Shown here: piece by piece, positions 6,790-7,395 of the stretch
How positions within the stretch are numbered: the stretch's first letter is position 1
How the letters are laid out: every line of letters begins with the position of its first letter
DNA from: Thiohalobacter sp.
Lineage (GTDB): Bacteria > Pseudomonadota > Gammaproteobacteria > DSM-19610
DNA length: 7,395 nt
Direction: 5' to 3'
Assembly: GCA_027010005.1 (NCBI GenBank)
Contig: JALVCM010000453.1
Location: 1 to 7,395, forward strand
The notes under the pieces: model-generated
Told to the model about the DNA's origin: nothing
The model's input: only the letters and a program-made list of their open reading frames with translations
Database searches by the model: none
Position numbers and translations under genes: made by a program

Positions 6790-7395
6790 ATGTTTAAGAG
6801 TCCATATTTTACGCTTCTGCCCGCACTTGTAGTGACCACCCTGGCGCTGCTCGCCAGTGCCTCCCTGGCCAATACCGCGATTCCCGTCGGAATAGTGGCA
6901 GCGGTGTGGACAGGTACCGGCCTGTGGTTGGCGCGAAGACTGGGCTCATACCAGTCCGAATTGAAGAGATATGAGGATACAGATCGGTATGAAGTGCTCG
7001 ATACTACCTTGCGAAATACGATTACGGAAATCTCCGGATTGGCAGATCGGGAAGCAGTGACGATTGCTGAAGAAGTTGAACGAGTACGCACGCTTGTATC
7101 TGATGCGGTACACAAGCTCGCAGGGAGCTTCAATGATATGGGTGAACAGACTCGTAGCAACGAGGCCATGGTTCACGAGATCATCGAACGTCACACCGGA
7201 GTTGGGCAAAGCTCCGAGGATTCTAACGATAGAATCAATTTCGTAAACGAAGCTAGCCAGTTACTCGAACACTTCATTGAAACATTGGTGGAAGTCAGTA
7301 AGCAGAGCGTACATACCGTGCACAAGATTGACGACATGGTTGAGCAGATGGATGGTATCTTTAGTCTTCTCGAGAATGTTCAATCCATTGCCGAC
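6790..7395 (+). CDS. methyl-accepting chemotaxis protein, N-terminal part (3'-truncated by window edge)
   Basis: The frame is open from ATG 6790 to the last base (202 codons, no stop), so the gene continues beyond the window. Two hydrophobic helices (about 8-27 and 30-48) are joined by only a few residues, so there is practically no periplasmic sensor domain. Arg49-Arg50 follow on the cytoplasmic side. The rest is a long, polar, heptad-like helical region ending in VHKIDDMVEQMDGIFSLLENV and QSIAD. That is the run-up normally seen just before the conserved QTNLLALNAAIEAARAGE hairpin tip of chemotaxis receptors, which would lie just outside the window. No clear HAMP domain is visible after the second helix. 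The Shine-Dalgarno sequence is weak. The candidate sigma-28 promoter upstream fits a motility regulon. The likely role is to relay a membrane-proximal or cytoplasmic cue to CheA/CheW. Confidence 0.82.
   Translation, partial: MFKSPYFTLLPALVVTTLALLASASLANTAIPVGIVAAVWTGTGLWLARRLGSYQSELKRYEDTDRYEVLDTTLRNTITEISGLADREAVTIAEEVERVRTLVSDAVHKLAGSFNDMGEQTRSNEAMVHEIIERHTGVGQSSEDSNDRINFVNEASQLLEHFIETLVEVSKQSVHTVHKIDDMVEQMDGIFSLLENVQSIAD

Noticed and set aside
6786..7209. Minus-strand reading frames (6786-7169, 6946-7209) opposite the chemotaxis receptor
   Set aside because: The + strand frame is open for 202 codons with two membrane helices and receptor-like helical sequence. The minus frames look like its shadows.

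Overview
The window looks like chromosomal DNA from a motile Gammaproteobacterium, possibly marine. This is an inference from protein style and moderate base composition, and no marker gene fixes the taxon. All six genes lie on the + strand, and both window ends cut through a gene.

Positions 1-2277 hold the end of a short-chain dehydrogenase/reductase (SDR) gene, followed 39 nt later by a complete NodU/TobZ-type O-carbamoyltransferase. The pair looks like the tail of a sugar- or secondary-metabolite-modification operon, such as O-antigen, capsule or flagellin glycan. A weak hairpin with a T tract directly after the carbamoyltransferase stop may end that unit.

Positions 2278-6487 hold a three-gene signalling cassette. 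It encodes an exported ABC_sub_bind-type (TrpX-like) periplasmic binding protein, a membrane histidine kinase (CHASE8-like periplasmic sensor, HAMP, FixL-like PAS, HisKA, HATPase_c), and a soluble protein with a receiver domain fused to a second, atypical histidine kinase. No ABC permease or ATPase gene and no DNA-binding output domain is present. The likely reading is that the binding protein is a ligand receptor for the kinase, which signals to the receiver of the third protein. The final output lies outside the window. A candidate promoter with an overlapping 7-bp-arm inverted repeat precedes the cassette.

Positions 6488-6789 are non-coding. They hold short palindromes, a 10-bp direct repeat and a candidate sigma-28 (FliA) promoter. 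That promoter leads into the last gene (6790 to the window end), the N-terminal part of a methyl-accepting chemotaxis protein with two membrane helices, almost no periplasmic loop and no obvious HAMP. Its open frame runs off the window.

No tRNA, rRNA, CRISPR array, insertion sequence or integrase was seen. The most interesting unit is the binding-protein / PAS-kinase / receiver-kinase cassette, with its candidate heme PAS domain and its non-canonical second kinase.
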